DNA from: Hydractinia symbiolongicarpus
Taxonomy: Eukaryota > Cnidaria > Hydrozoa > Anthoathecata > Hydractiniidae
Assembly (NCBI RefSeq): GCF_029227915.1
Contig: NC_079881.1
Location: 28,187,501-28,251,500, forward strand
DNA: 64,000 nucleotides
Reading direction: 5' to 3'
Of the stretch, positions 21,795 through 35,477 are shown one piece after another. The notes under the pieces are model-generated. The model was not told the DNA's origin, did no database searches, and saw nothing but the letters and a program-made list of their open reading frames with translations. The first letter of the stretch is position 1; each line of letters begins with the position of its first letter. Position numbers and translations under genes: made by a program.

Positions 21795-22304
21795 TCCCGG
21801 ACTCTGCCCGTATAATCAAAAGTATACAAAGAAAGTACCCAGGGAGTAAACTAATTTCCCAAACGATTTTTTAAATTATTTTTTCACCACTAAAACGCAT
21901 GAGACTTGTAGTTTTCAGAAATGTTTTCATTTTTGATGAGACGCTTAATGAAAGTGGTTTAATCGTCGGCAAACGAAAACCCGTGATTTCCCGTAAATCC
22001 CGGGCTTGGCCCGTATAGTGGAATGTATACAAAGAAAGTACCCTGTGAGTAAACTCATTTCCAAAACGATTTTTTAAATTTTCTTTTTACCACTAAAACG
22101 CATGAGAATTGTAGTTTTCAAAAATGTTTTCATTTTTGATGGGACGCTGTATAAAAAAAGTTTAATTGCCGGCAAACGAAAACCCGCGATTTCCCGTAAA
22201 TCCCGCACTCGGCCCGTACAGTCAAAAGTTTACAAAGAAAGTACCCAGGGAGTAAACTCATTTTCCGAACGATTTTTTAAATTATTTTTTCACCACTAAA
22301 GCCC
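21795..22304 (+). repeat. Single-copy counterpart of the 39.6-45.8 kb HOR
   Basis: CCCGGACTCTGCCCGTATAATC, CTAATTTCCCAAACG, a D form with AATCGTCGGC and GTAGTGGAATG, then a GACGCTGTATAAAAAAAG monomer with CCCGCACTCGG and GTACAGTC occur here once in this order. The same set is amplified at 39.6-45.8 kb: 21898 matches 39739, and 22101 matches 40142, 41563 and 43998. The distant copies have one extra monomer (GAAATTGG, AATCGTCAGC) between these two. Confidence 0.78.
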
Positions 22305-25300
22305 ATGAGACTTGTAGTTTTTAAAAATGTTTTCATTTTTGATGAGACGCTGAATAAAAGAAGTTTAATCGCCAGCAAACGAAAACCCGCGATTTCCCGT
22401 AAATCGCGGACTCGGCCTATAAAGTCAAAAGTATACAAAGAAAGTACCCAGGGTGTAAACTCATTTCCCGAACGATTTTTTAAATTATCTTTTCACCACT
22501 AAAACGCATGAGACTTGTAGTTTTCAAAAATGTTTTCATTTTTAATGAGACGCTGAATAAAAGAAGTTTAATCGCCGGCAAACGAAAACCTGCGATTTCC
22601 CGTTAATCCCGGACTCGGCCCGTATAGTCAAAAGTATACAAAGAAAGTACCCAGGGTGTAAACTAATTTCCCGAACGATTTTTTAAATTATCTTTTCACC
22701 ACTGAAACGCATAAGACTTGTAGTTTTCAAAAATGTTTTCATTTTTGATGAGACGCTGAATAAAAGAAGTTTAATCGCCGGCAAACGAAAACCCGCCATT
22801 TCCCGTAAAACCCGGACTCGGCCCGTATAATCAAAAGTATACAAAGAAAGTACCCAGGGAGTAAACTCATTTCCCGATCGATTTTTTAAATTATTTTTTC
22901 ATCACTAAAACGCATGAGACTTGTAGTTTTCAAAAATGTTTTCATTTTTAATGAGACGCTGAATAAAAGAAGTTTAATCGCCGGCAAACGAAAACCCGCG
23001 ATTTCCCGTAAATCCCGGGCTTGACACGTATAGTCGAATGTATACAAAGAAAGTACCCTGTGAGTAAACTCATTTCCAGAACGATTTTTTAAATTATTTT
23101 TTCACCACTAAAACGCATGAGACTTGTAGTTTTCAAAAATGTTTTCATTTTTGATGAGACACTGAATAAAAGAAGTTTAATCGCTGGCAAACGAAAACCT
23201 GCGATTTCCCGTAAATCCCGGACTCGGCCCGTATAGTCAAAAGTATACAAAGAAAGTAACCAGGGTGTAAACTCAATTCCCGAACGATTTTTTAAATTAT
23301 TATTTCACCACTAAAGCCCATGAGACTTGTAGTTTTTAAAAATGTTTTCATTTTTGATGAGACGCTGAATAAAAGAAGTTTAATCGCCGGCAAACGAAAA
23401 CACGCAACTTCCCGTAAATCCCGGACTCGGCCCGTATAGTCAAAAGTATACAAAGAAAGTACCTAGGGAGGAAACTCATTTCCGAACGATTTTTTGAATT
23501 ATTTTTTCACCACTAAAACGCATGAGACTTGTAGTTTTCAGAAATGTTTTCATTTTTGATGAGACGCTTAATGAAAGTGGTTTAATCGCCGGCAAACGAA
23601 AACCCGCGATTTCCCGTAAATCCCGGGCTTGGCCCGTATAGTCGAATGTATACAAAGAAAGTACCCTGTGAGTAAACTCATTTCCAAAACGATTTTTTAA
23701 ATTATCTTTTCACCACTAAAACGCATGAGACTTGTAGTTTTCAAAAATGTTTTCATTTTTGATGAGACACTGAATAAAAGAGGTTTAATCGCCGGCAAAC
23801 GAAAACCCGCGATTTCCCGTATATCCCGGGCTTGGCCCGTATAGTCGAATGTATACAAAGAAAGTACCCTGTGAGTAAACTCATTTCCCGAACGATTTTT
23901 TATATTATTTTATCACCACTAAAACGCATGAGAATTGTAGTTCTCAAAAATTTTTTCATTTTTGATGAGACGCTTAATGAAAGAGGTTTAATCGACGGCA
24001 ATCGAAAACCAGCGATTTCCCCTAAATCCCGTGCTTGGCCCGTGTAGTCGAATGTATACAAAGAAAGTACCCAGGGAGTAAACTCATTTCCAGAACGATT
24101 TTTTAAATTATTTTTTCACCACTAAAACGCATAAGACTTGTAGTTTTCAATAATGTTTTCATTTGTGATAAGACGCTGAATAAAAGAAGTTTAAACGCCG
24201 GCAAACGAAAACCTGCGATTTCCCGTAAATCCCGGACTCGGCCCGTATAATCAAAAGTATACAAAGAAAGTACCCAGGGAATAAACTCATTTCCCGAGCG
24301 ATTTTTTAAATTATTTTTTCACCACTAAAACGCATGAGACTTGTAGTTTTCAAAAATGTGTTCATTTTTGATGAGACGCTGAATAAAAGAAGTTTAATCG
24401 CCGGAAAACGAAAACCTGCGATTTCCCGTAAATCCTGGACTCGGCCAGTATAGTCAAAAGTATACAAAGAAAGTACCTAGGGAGGAAACTCATTTCCGAA
24501 CGATTTTTTGAATTATTTTTTCACCACTAAAACGCATGAGACTTGTAGTTTTCAGAAGTGTTTTCATTTTTGATGAGACGCTTAATGAAAGTGGTTTAAT
24601 CGCCGGCAAACGAAAACCTGCGATTTCCCGTAAATCCCGGGCTTGGCCCGTATAGTCGAATGTATACAAAGAATTACCCTGTGAGTAAACTCATTTCCAA
24701 AACGATTTTTTAAATTATCTTTTCACCACTAAAACGCATGAGACTTGTAGTTTTCAAAAATGTTTTCATTTTTGATGAGACACTGAATAAAAGAGGTTTA
24801 ATCGCCGGCAAACGAAAACCCGCGATTTCCCGTAAATCATGGGCTTGGCCCGTATAGTCGAATGTATACAAAGAAAGTACCCTGTGAGTAAACTCATTTC
24901 CCGAACGATTTTTTATATTATTTTATCACCACTAAAGCGCATGAGAATTGTAGTTCTCAAAAATTTTTTCATTTTTGATGAGACGCTTAATGAAAGAGGT
25001 TTAATCGACGGCAATCGAAAACCAGCGATTTCCCCTAAATCCCGTGCTTGGCCCGTGTAGTCGAATGTATACAAAGAAAGTACCCAGGGAGTAAACTCAT
25101 TTCCAGAACGATTTTTTAAATTATTTTTTCACCACTAAAACGCATGAGACTTGTAGTTTTCAATAGTGTTTTCATTTGTGATAAGACGCTGAATAAAAGA
25201 AGTTTAAACGCCGGCAAACGAAAACCTGCGATTTCCCGTAAATCCCGGACTCGGCCCGTATAATCAAAAGTATACAAAGAAAGTACCCAGGGAATAAACT

Positions 25301-26158
25301 CATTTCCCGAGCGATTTTTTAAATTATTTTTTTCACCACTAAAACGCATGAGACTTGTAGTTTTCAAAAATGTGTTCATTTTTGATGAGACGCTGAATAA
25401 AAGAAGTTTAATCGCCGGAAAACGAAAACCTGCGATTTCCCGTAAATCCTGGACTCGGCCCGTATAGTCAAAAGTATACAAAGAAAGTACCCATGGTGTA
25501 AACTCAATTCCCGAACGATTTTTTAAATTATTATTTCACCACTAAAGCCCATGAGACTTGTAGTTTTCAAAAATGTTTTCATTTTTGATGAGACGCTGAA
25601 TAAAAGAAGTTTAATCGCCGGCAAACGAAAACCTGCGACTTCCCGTAATTCCCGGACTTGGCCCGCATAGTCAAAAGTATACAAAGAAAGTACCCAGGGA
25701 GTAAACTCATTTCCCGAACGATTTTTTAAATTATTTTTTCACCACTAAAACGCATGAGACTTATAGTTTTCAGAAATGTTTTCATTTTTGATGAGACGCT
25801 TAATGAAAGTGGTTTAATCGCCGGCAAACGAAAACCCGTGATTTCCCGTAAATCCCGGGCTTGGCCCGTATAGTCGAATGTATACAAAGAAAGTACCCTG
25901 TGAGTAAACTCATTTCCAAAACGATTTTTTAAATTATCTTCTCACCACTAAAACGCATGAGACTTGTAGTTTTCAAAAATGTTTTCATTTTTGGTGAGAC
26001 ACTGAATAAAAAGAGTTTAATCGCCGGCAAACGAAAACCCGCCATTTCCCGTAAATCCCGGTCTTGGCCCGTGTAGTCGAATGTATACAAAGAAAGTACC
26101 CAGGGAGTAAACTCATTTCCCGAACGATTTTTTAATTTTTTTTTTCACCACTAAAACG

Positions 26159-29100
26159 CATGAGACTTCTAGTTTTCAAAAATGTTTTCATTTTTGATGA
26201 GACGCTTAATGAAAGTGGTTTAATCGCCGGCAAACGAAAATCTGCGATTTCCCGTAAATCCCGGGCTTGGCCCGTATAGTCGAAAGTATACAAAGAAAGA
26301 ACCCTGTGAGTAAACTCATCTCCAGAACGATTTTTTAAATTATTTTTCACCACTAAAACGCATAAGACTTGTAGTTTTCAAAAATCTTTTTATTTTTGAT
26401 GAGACGCTGAATAAAAGAAGTTTAATCGCCGGCAAACGAAAATCTGCGATTTCCCGTAAATCCCAGACTCGGCCTGTAAAGTCAAAAGTATACAAAGAAA
26501 GTACCCAGGGTGTAAACTCATTTCCCGAACGATTTTTTAAATTATCTCTTCATCACTAAAGCGCATGTGACTTGTAGTTTTTAAAAATGTTTTCATTTTT
26601 GATGAGACACTGAATAAAAGAAGTTTAATCGCCGGCAAACGAAAACCCACCATTTCCCGTAAATCCCGGACTCAGCCGTATAGTCAAAAGTATACAAAGA
26701 AAGTACCCAGGGAGTAAACTCATTTCCCGAACGATTTTTTAAATTATTTTTTCACCACTAAAACGCATGAGACTTGTAGTTTTCAAAAATGTTTTCATTT
26801 TTGATGAGACGCTTAATGAAAGAGGTTTAATCGCCGGCAAACGAAAACCAGCGATTTCCCCTAAATCCCGGGCTTGGCGCGTGTAGTTGAATGTATACAA
26901 AGAAATTACTCAGGGAGTAAACTCATTTCCCGAACGATTTTTTAAATTTTTTCTCACCACTAAAACGCATCAGACTTGTAGTCTTCAAACTTGTTTTCAT
27001 TTTTGATGAGACGCTGAATAAAAGAAGTTTAAACGCCGGCAAACGAAAATCTGCGATTTCCCGTAAATCCCAGACTCGGCCTGTAAAGTCAAAAGTATAC
27101 AAAGAAAGTACTCAGGGTGTAAACTCATTTCCCGAACGATTTTTTAAATTATCTCTTCACCACTAAAGCGCATGAGACTTGTAGTTTTTAAAAATGTTTT
27201 CATTTTTGATGAGACACTTAATAAAAGAAGTTTAATCGCCGGCAAACGAAAACCCGCCATTTCCCGTAAATCCCGGACTCAGCCGTATAGTCAAAAGTAT
27301 ACAAAGAAAGTACCCAGGGAGTAAACTCATTTCCCGAACGATTTTTTAAATTATTTTTTCACCACTAAAACGCATGAGACTTGTAGTTTTCAAAAATGTT
27401 TTCATTTTTGATGAGACGCTTAATGAAAGAGGTTTAATCGCCGGCAAACGAAAACCAGCGATTTCCCCTAAATCCCGGGCTTGGCGCGTGTAGTTGAATG
27501 TATACAAAGAAATTACCCAGGGAGTAAACTCATTTCCCGAACGATTTTTAAAATTTTTTCTCACCACTAAAACGCATGAGACTTGTAGTCTTCAAACTTG
27601 TTTTCATTTTTGATGAGACCCTGAATAAAAGAAGTTTAAACGCCGGCAAACGAAAACCTGCGATTTCCCGTAAATCCCAGACTCGGCCTGTAAAGTCAAA
27701 AGTATACAAAGAAAGTACCCAGGGTGTAAACTCATTTCTCGAACGATTTTTTAAATTATCTCTTCACCACTAAAGCGCATGAGACTTGTAGTTTTTAAAA
27801 ATGTTTTCATTTTTGATGAGACACTGAATAAAAGAAGTTTAATCGCCGGCAAACGAAAACCCGCCATTTCCCGTAAATCCCGGACTCAGCCCGTATAGTC
27901 AAAAGTATACAAAGAAAGTACCCAGGAAGTAAACTCATTTCCCGAACGATTTTTTAAATTATTTTTTCACCACTAAAACGCATAAGACTTGTAGTTTTCA
28001 AAAATGTTTTCATTTTTGATGAGACGCTTAATGAAAGAGGTTTAATCGCCGGCAAACGAAAACCTGCGACTTCCCGTAATTCCCGGACTTGGCCCGCATA
28101 GTCAAAAGTATACAAAGAAAGTACCCAGGGAGTAAACTCATTCCCCGAACGATTTTTTAAATTATTTTTTCACCACTAAAACGCATGAGACTTATAGTTT
28201 TCAGAAATGTTTTCATTTTTGATGAGACGCTTAATGAAAGTGGTTTAATCGCCGGCAAACGAAAACCCGTGATTTCCCGTAAATCCCGGGCTTGGCCCGT
28301 ATAGTCGAATGTATACAAAGAAAGTACCCTGTGAGTAAACTCATTTCCAAAACGATTTTTTAAATTATCTTTTCACCACTAAAACGCATGAGACTTGTAG
28401 TTTTCAAAAATGTTTTCATTTTTGGTGAGACACTGAATAAAAAGAGTTTAATCGCCGGCAAACGAAAACCCGCCATTTCCCGTAAATCCTGGTCTTGGCC
28501 CGTGTAGTCGAATGTATACAAAGAAAGTACCCAGGGAGTAAACTCATTTCCCGAACGATTTTTTAATTTTTTTTTTCACCACTAAAACGCATGAGACTTC
28601 TAGTTTTCAAAAATGTTTTCATTTTTGATGAGACGCTTAATGAAAGTGGTTTAATCGCCGGCAAACGAAAATCTGCGATTTCCCGTAAATCCCGGGCTTG
28701 GCCCGTATAGTCGAAAGTATACAAAGAAAGAACCCTGTGAGTAAACTCATCTCCAGAACGATTTTTTAAATTATTTTTCACCACTAAAACGCATAAGACT
28801 TGTAGTTTTCAAAAATCTTTTTATTTTTGATGAGACGCTGAATAAAAGAAGTTTAATCGCCGGCAAACGAAAATCTGCGATTTCCCGTAAATCCCAGACT
28901 CGGCCTGTAAAGTCAAAAGTATACAAAGAAAGTACCCAGGGTGTAAACTCATTTCCCGAACGATTTTTTAAATTATCTCTTCATCACTAAAGCGCATGTG
29001 ACTTGTAGTTTTTAAAAATGTTTTCATTTTTGATGAGACACTGAATAAAAGAAGTTTAATCGCCGGCAAACGAAAACCCGCCATTTCCCGTAAATCCCGG

Positions 29101-32100
29101 ACTCAGCCGTATAGTCAAAAGTATACAAAGAAAGTACCCAGGGAGTAAACTCATTTCCCGAACGATTTTTTAAATTATTTTTTCACCACTAAAACGCATG
29201 AGACTTCTAGTTTTCAAAAATGTTTTCATTTTTGATGAGACGCTTAATGAAAGTGGTTTAATCGCCGGCAAACGAAAATCTGCGATTTCCCGTAAATCCC
29301 GGGCTTGGCCCGTATAGTCGAAAGTATACAAAGAAAGAACCCTGTGAGTAAACTCATCTCCAGAACGATTTTTTAAATTATTTTTCACCACTAAAACGCA
29401 TAAGACTTGTAGTTTTCAAAAATCTTTTTATTTTTGATGAGACACTGAATAAAAGAAGTTTAATCGCCGGCAAACGAAAACCTGCGATTTCCCGTAAATC
29501 CCAGACTCGGCCTGTAAAGTCAAAAGTATACAAAGAAAGTACCCAGGGTGTAAACTCATTTCCCGAACGATTTTTTAAATTATCTCTTCATCACTAAAGC
29601 GCATGTGACTTGTAGTTTTTAAAAATGTTTTCATTTTTGATGAGACACTGAATAAAAGAAGTTTAATCGCCGGCAAACGAAAACCCGCCATTTCCCGTAA
29701 ATCCCGGACTCAGCCGTATAGTCAAAAGTATACAAAGAAAGTACCCAGGGAGTAAACTCATTTCCCGAACGATTTTTTAAATTATTTTTTCACCACTAAA
29801 ACGCATGAGACTTGTAGTTTTCAAAAATGTTTTCATTTTTGATGAGACGCTTAATGAAAGAGGTTTAATCGCCGGCAAACGAAAACCAGCGATTTCCCCT
29901 AAATCCCGGGCTTGGCGCGTGTAGTTGAATGTATACAAAGAAATTACCCAGGGAGTAAACTCATTTCCCGAACGATTTTTTAAATTTTTTCTCACCACTA
30001 AAACGCATCAGACTTGTAGTCTTCAAACTTGTTTTCATTTTTGATGAGACGCTGAATAAAAGAAGTTTAAACGCCGGCAAACGAAAATCTGCGATTTCCC
30101 GTAAATCCCAGACTCGGCCTGTAAAGTCAAAAGTATACAAAGAAAGTACTCAGGGTGTAAACTCATTTCCCGAACGATTTTTTAAATTATCTCTTCACCA
30201 CTAAAGCGCATGAGACTTGTAGTTTTTAAAAATGTTTTCTTTTTTGATGAGACACTTAATAAAAGAAGTTTAATCGCCGGCAAACGAAAACCCGCCATTT
30301 CCCGTAAATCCCGGACTCAGCCGTATAGTCAAAAGTATACAAAGAAAGTACCCAGGGAGTAAACTCATTTCCCGAACGATTTTTTAAATTATTTTTTCAC
30401 CACTAAAACGCATGAGACTTGTAGTTTTCAAAAATGTTTTCATTTTTGATGAGACGCTTAATGAAAGAGGTTTAATCGCCGGCAAACGAAAACCAGCGAT
30501 TTCCCCTAAATCCCGGGCTTGGCGCGTGTAGTTGAATGTATACAAAGAAATTACCCAGGGAGTAAACTCATTTCCCGAACGATTTTTAAAATTTTTTCTC
30601 ACCACTAAAACGCATGAGACTTGTAGTCTTCAAACTTGTTTTCATTTTTGATGAGACCCTGAATAAAAGAAGTTTAAACGCCGGCAAACGAAAACCTGCG
30701 ATTTCCCGTAAATCCCAGACTCGGCCTGTAAAGTCAAAAGTATACAAAGAAAGTACCCAGGGTGTAAACTCATTTCTCGAACGATTTTTTAAATTATCTC
30801 TTCACCACTAAAGCGCATGTGACTTGTAGTTTTTAAAAATGTTTTCATTTTTGATGAGACACTGAATAAAAGAAGTTTAATCGCCGGCAAACGAAAACCC
30901 GCCATTTCCCGTAAATCCCGGACTCAGCCCGTATAGTCAAAAGTATACAAAGAAAGGACCCAGGAAGTAAACTCATTTCCCGAACGATTTTTTAAATTAT
31001 TTTTTCACCACTAAAACGCATAAGACTTGTAGTTTTCAAAAATGTTTTCATTTTTGATGAGACGCTTAATGAAAGAGGTTTAATCGCCGGCAAACGAAAA
31101 CCAGCGATTTCCCCTAAATTCCGGGCTTGGAGCGTGTAGTCGAATGTATACAAAGAAATTACCCAGGGAGTAAACTCATTTCCCGAACGATTTTTTAAAT
31201 TTTTTTTCACCACTAAAACGCATGAGACTTGTAGTTTTTAAAAATATTTTCATTTGTGATGAGACGCTGAATAAAAGAAGTTTAATTGCCGGCAAACGAA
31301 AACCCGCGATTTCCCGTAAATCCCGGGCTTGGCCCGTATAGTCAAAAGTATACAAAGAAAGTACCCAGGGAATAAACTCATTTCCCGAACGATTTTTTAA
31401 ATTATTTTTTCACCACTAAAACGCATGAGACTTGCAGTCTTCAAACTTGTTTTCATTTTTGATGAGACGCTGAATAAAAGAGGTTTAAACGCCGGCAAAT
31501 GAAAACCTGCGATTTCCCGTAAATCCCGGACTCGGCCTATAAAGTCAAAAGTATACAAAGAAAGTACCCAGGGTGTAAACTCATTTCCCGAACGAGTTTT
31601 TAAATTATCTTTTACACCACTAAAACGCATGAGACTTGTAGTTTTCAAAAATGTTTTCATTTTTGATGAGACGCTGAATAAAAGAAGTTTAATCGCCGGC
31701 AAACGAAAACCAGCGATTGCCCCTAAATTCCGGGCTTGGCGCGTGTAGTCGAATGTATACAAAGAAATTACCCAGGGAGTAAACTCATTTCCCGAACGAT
31801 TTTTTAAATTTTTTTTCACCACTAAAACGCATGAGACTTGTAGTTTTCAAAAATGTTTTCATTTTTGATGAGACGCTGAATAAAAGAAGTTTAATCGCCG
31901 GCAAACGAAAACCCGCCATTTCCCGTAAAACCCGGACTCAGCCCGTATAATCAAAAGTATACAAAGAAAGTACCCAGGGGGTAAACTCATTTCCCGATCG
32001 ATTTTTTAAATTATTTTTTCATCACTAAAACGCATGAGACTTGTAGTTTTCAAAAATGTTTTCATTTTTGATGAGACGCTGAATAAAAGAAGTTTAATCG

Positions 32101-32235
32101 CCGGCAAACGAAAACCCGCGATTTCCCGTAAATCCCGGGCTTGACACGTATAGTCGAATGTATACAAAGAAAGTACCCTGTGAGTAAACTCATTTCCAGA
32201 ACGATTTTTTAAATTATTTTTTCACCACTAAAACG
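26159..32235 (+). repeat. HOR domain 7: 15-mer of 3038 bp and a tail copied from 17.8-20.5 kb
   Basis: Monomers from 26159 recur 3038 bases later from 29197 until about 28060/31100, where the 27981 monomer switches to class I sequence (GCGACTTCCCGTAATTC). Within the unit, 25753-26960 is also repeated 2431 bases on (28184-29196), so the 15-mer contains a 12-mer insertion event. From 29602 to about 32235 the sequence follows 17844-20477 at a constant offset of 11,758 bases, with few substitutions and no indel. Examples are 18247-18260 CATCAGAATTG against CATCAGACTTG, and 18855 GACGCTG against 30613 GACCCTG. Confidence 0.85.
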
Positions 32236-33451
32236 CATGAGACTTGTAGTTTTTAAAAATGTTTTCATTTTTGATGAGACGCTGAATAAAAGAAGTTTAA
32301 TCGCCGGCAAACGAAAACACGCAACTTCCCGTAAATCCCGGACTCGGCCCGTATAGTCAAAAGTATACAAAGAAAGTACCCAGGGAGGAAACTCATTTCC
32401 GAACGATTTTTTGAATTATTTTTTCACCACTAAAACGCATGAGACTTGTAGTTTTCAAAAATGTTTTCATTTTTGATGAGACGCTGAATATAAGAAGTTT
32501 AATCGCCGGCAAACGAAAACCCGCCATTTCCCGTAAAACCCGGACTCAGCCCGTATAATCAAAAGTATACAAAGAAAGTACCCAGGGGGTAAACTCATTT
32601 CCCGATCGATTTTTTAAATTATTTTTTCACCACTAAAACGCATGAGACTTGTAGTTTTCAAAAATGTTTTCATTTTTGATGAGACGCTGAATAAAAGAAG
32701 TTTAATCGCCGCCAAACGAAAACCCGCGATTTCCCGTAAATCCCGGGCTTGACACGTATAGTCGAATGTATACAAAGAAAGTACCCTGTGAGTAAACTCA
32801 TTTCCAGAACGATTTTTTAAATTATTTTTTCACCACTAAAACGCATGAGACTTGTAGTTTTCAAAAATGTTTTCATTTTTGATGAGACACTGAATAAAAG
32901 AAGTTTAATCGCTGGCAAACGAAAACCTGCGATTTCCCGTAAATCCCGGACTCGGCCCGTATAGTCAAAAGTATACAAAGAAAGTACCCAGGGTGTAAAC
33001 TCATTTCCCGAACGATTTTTTAAATTATTATTTCACCACTAAAGCCCATGAGACTTGTAGTTTTTAAAAATGTTTTCATTTTTGATGAGACGCTGAATAA
33101 AAGAAGTTTAATCGCCGGCAAACGAAAACACGCAACTTCCCGTAAATCCCGGACTCGGCCCGTATAGTCAAAAGTATACAAAGAAAGTACCCAGGGAGGA
33201 AACGCATTTCCGAACGATTTTTTGAATTATTTTTTCACCACTAAAACGCATGAGACTTGTAGTTTTCAGAAATGTTTTCATTTTTGATGAGACGCTTAAT
33301 GAAAGTGGTTTAATCGCCGGCAAACGAAAACCCGCGATTTCCCGTAAATCCCGGGCTTGGCCCGTATAGTCAAAAGTTTACAAAGAAAGTACCCAGGGAG
33401 TAAACTCATTTTCCGAACGATTTTTTAAATTATTTTTTCACCACTAAAACG

Positions 33452-33856
33452 CATGAGACTTGTAGTTTTCAAAAATGTTTTTATTTTTGATGAGACGCTT
33501 AATGAAAGAGGTTCAATCGACGGCATTCGAAAACCAGCGATTTCCCCTAAATCCCGGGCTTGGCCCGTATAGTCAAAAGTATACAAAGAAAGTACCCAGG
33601 GTGTAAACTCATTTCCCGAACGATTTTTTAAATTATTATTCCACCACTAAAGCCCATGAGACTTGTAGTTTTTAAAAATGTTTTCATTTTTGATGAGACG
33701 CTGAATAAAAGAAAGTTAATCGCCGTCAAACGAAAACACGCGACTTCCCATAAATCCCGGACTCGGCCCGTATAGTCAAAAGTATACAAAGAAAGTACCC
33801 AGGGAGGAAACTCATTTCCGAACGATTTTTTGAATTATTTTTTCACCACTAAAACG
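33452..33856 (+). repeat. Classes K and L monomers (representatives)
   Basis: K (33452-33654) carries TTTTTATTTTTGATGAG, GAGGTTCAATCGACGGC and GGCATTCG. L (33655-33856, 202 bp) is preceded by a CCACCACTAAAGCC tail and carries GAAAGTTAATCGCCGTC, GCGACTTCCCATAAATC and the GAGGAAAC tail. K copies are at 35681, 36289 and 38722. L copies are at 35884, 36492, 38925, 42375 and 44810. They nearly always travel together. Confidence 0.82.
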
Positions 33857-35477
33857 CATGAGACTTGTAGTTTTCAAAAATGTTTTCATTTTTGATGAGA
33901 CGCTGAATAAAAGAAGTTTAATCGCCGGCAAACGAAAACCCGCGATTTCCCGTAAATCCCGGGCTTGACACGTATAGTCGAATGTATACAAAGAAAGTAC
34001 CCTGTGAGTAAACTCATTTCCAGAACGATTTTTTAAATTATTTTTTCACCACTAAAACGCATGAGACTTGTAGTTTTCAAAAATGTTTTCATTTTTGATG
34101 AGACAATGAATAAAAGAAGTTTAATCGCTGGCAAACGAAAACCTGCGATTTCCCGTAAATCCCGGACTCGGCCCGTATAGTCAAAAGTATACAAAGAAAG
34201 TACCCAGGGTGTAAACTCATTTCCCGAACGATTTTTTAAATTATTATTTCACCACTAAAGCCCATGAGACTTGTAGTTTTTAAAAATGTTTTCATTTTTG
34301 ATGAGACACTGAATAAAAGAAGTTTAATCGCCGGCAAACGAAAACACGCAACTTCCCGTAAATCCTGGACTCGGCCCGTATAGTCAAAAGTATACAAAGA
34401 AAGTACCCAGGGAGGAAACTCATTTCCGAACGATTTTTTGAATTATTTTTTCACCACTAAAACGCATGAGACTTGTAGTTTTCAAAAATGTTTTCATTTT
34501 TGATGAGACGCTGAATAAAAGAAGTTTAATCGCCGGCAAACGAAAACACGCAACTTCCCGTAAATCCCGGACTCGGCCCGTATAGTCAAAAGTATACAAA
34601 GAAAGTACCCAGGGAGGAAACTCATTTCCGAACGATTTTTTGAATTATTTTTTCACCACTAAAACGCATGAGACTTGTAGTTTTCAAAAATGTTTTCATT
34701 TTTGATGAGACGCTGAATATAAGAAGTTTAATCGCCGGCAAACAAAAACCCGCCATTTCCCGTAAAACCCGGACTCAGCCCGTATAATCAAAAGTATGCA
34801 AAGAAAGTACCCAGGGGGTAAACTCATTTCCCGATCGATTTTTTAAATTATTTTTTCACCACTAAAACGCATGAGACTTGTAGTTTTCAAAAATGTTTTC
34901 ATTTTTGATGAGACGCTGAATAAAAGAAGTTTAATCGCCGCCAAACGAAAACCCGCGATTTCCCGTAAATCCCGGGCTTGACACGTATAGTCGAATGTAT
35001 ACAAAGAAAGTACCCTGTGAGTAAACTCATTTCCAGAACGATTTTTTAAATTATTTTTTCACCACTAAAACGCATGAGACTTGTAGTTTTCAAAAATGTT
35101 TTCATTTTTGATGAGACACTGAATAAAAAAAGTTTAATCGCTGGCAAACGAAAACCTGCGATTTCCCGTAAATCCCGGACTCGGCCCGTATAGTCAAAAG
35201 TATACAAAGAAAGTACCCAAGGTGTAAACTCATTTCCCGAACGATTTTTTAAATTATTATTTCACCACTAAAGCCCATGAGACTTGTAGTTTTTAAAAAT
35301 GTTTTCATTTTTGATGAGACGCTGAATAAAAGAAGTTTAATCGTCGGCAAACGAAAACACGCAACTTCCCGTAAATCACGGACTCGGCCCGTATAGTCAA
35401 AAGTATACAAAGAAAGTACCCAGGGAGGAAACTCATTTCCGAACGATTTTTTGAATTATTTTTTCACCACTAAAACG

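Larger units (their letters stand above)
20072..26158 (+). repeat. Mosaic domain 6, partly a copy of 11.5-15.0 kb
   Basis: About 30 monomers without a clean tandem HOR. Four parts can be traced. 20072-20680 matches 31830 onward. 20681-21897 holds P, GAATTGTCG and several GATGGGACGC monomers related to domain 1. 21795-22300 matches the 39.6-40.3 kb region. 22400-26158 matches 11460-15008 monomer for monomer, with gains such as the class P monomer at 23319 and the H monomers at 24333 and 25347. The monomer at 24333 begins as H (AAAAATGTGTTC) and ends as P (CCTAGGGAGGAAACTC, ATTTCCGAACG, TTTTTTGAATT). The monomer at 25143 is 204 bp through an extra T. Confidence 0.75.

Noticed and set aside
33511-33521. 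Possible RNA polymerase III B box in class K (GGTTCAATCGA)
   Set aside because: Only the first five bases fit the GGTTCGANTCC consensus, the later positions do not, and no A box or tRNA fold is apparent upstream.
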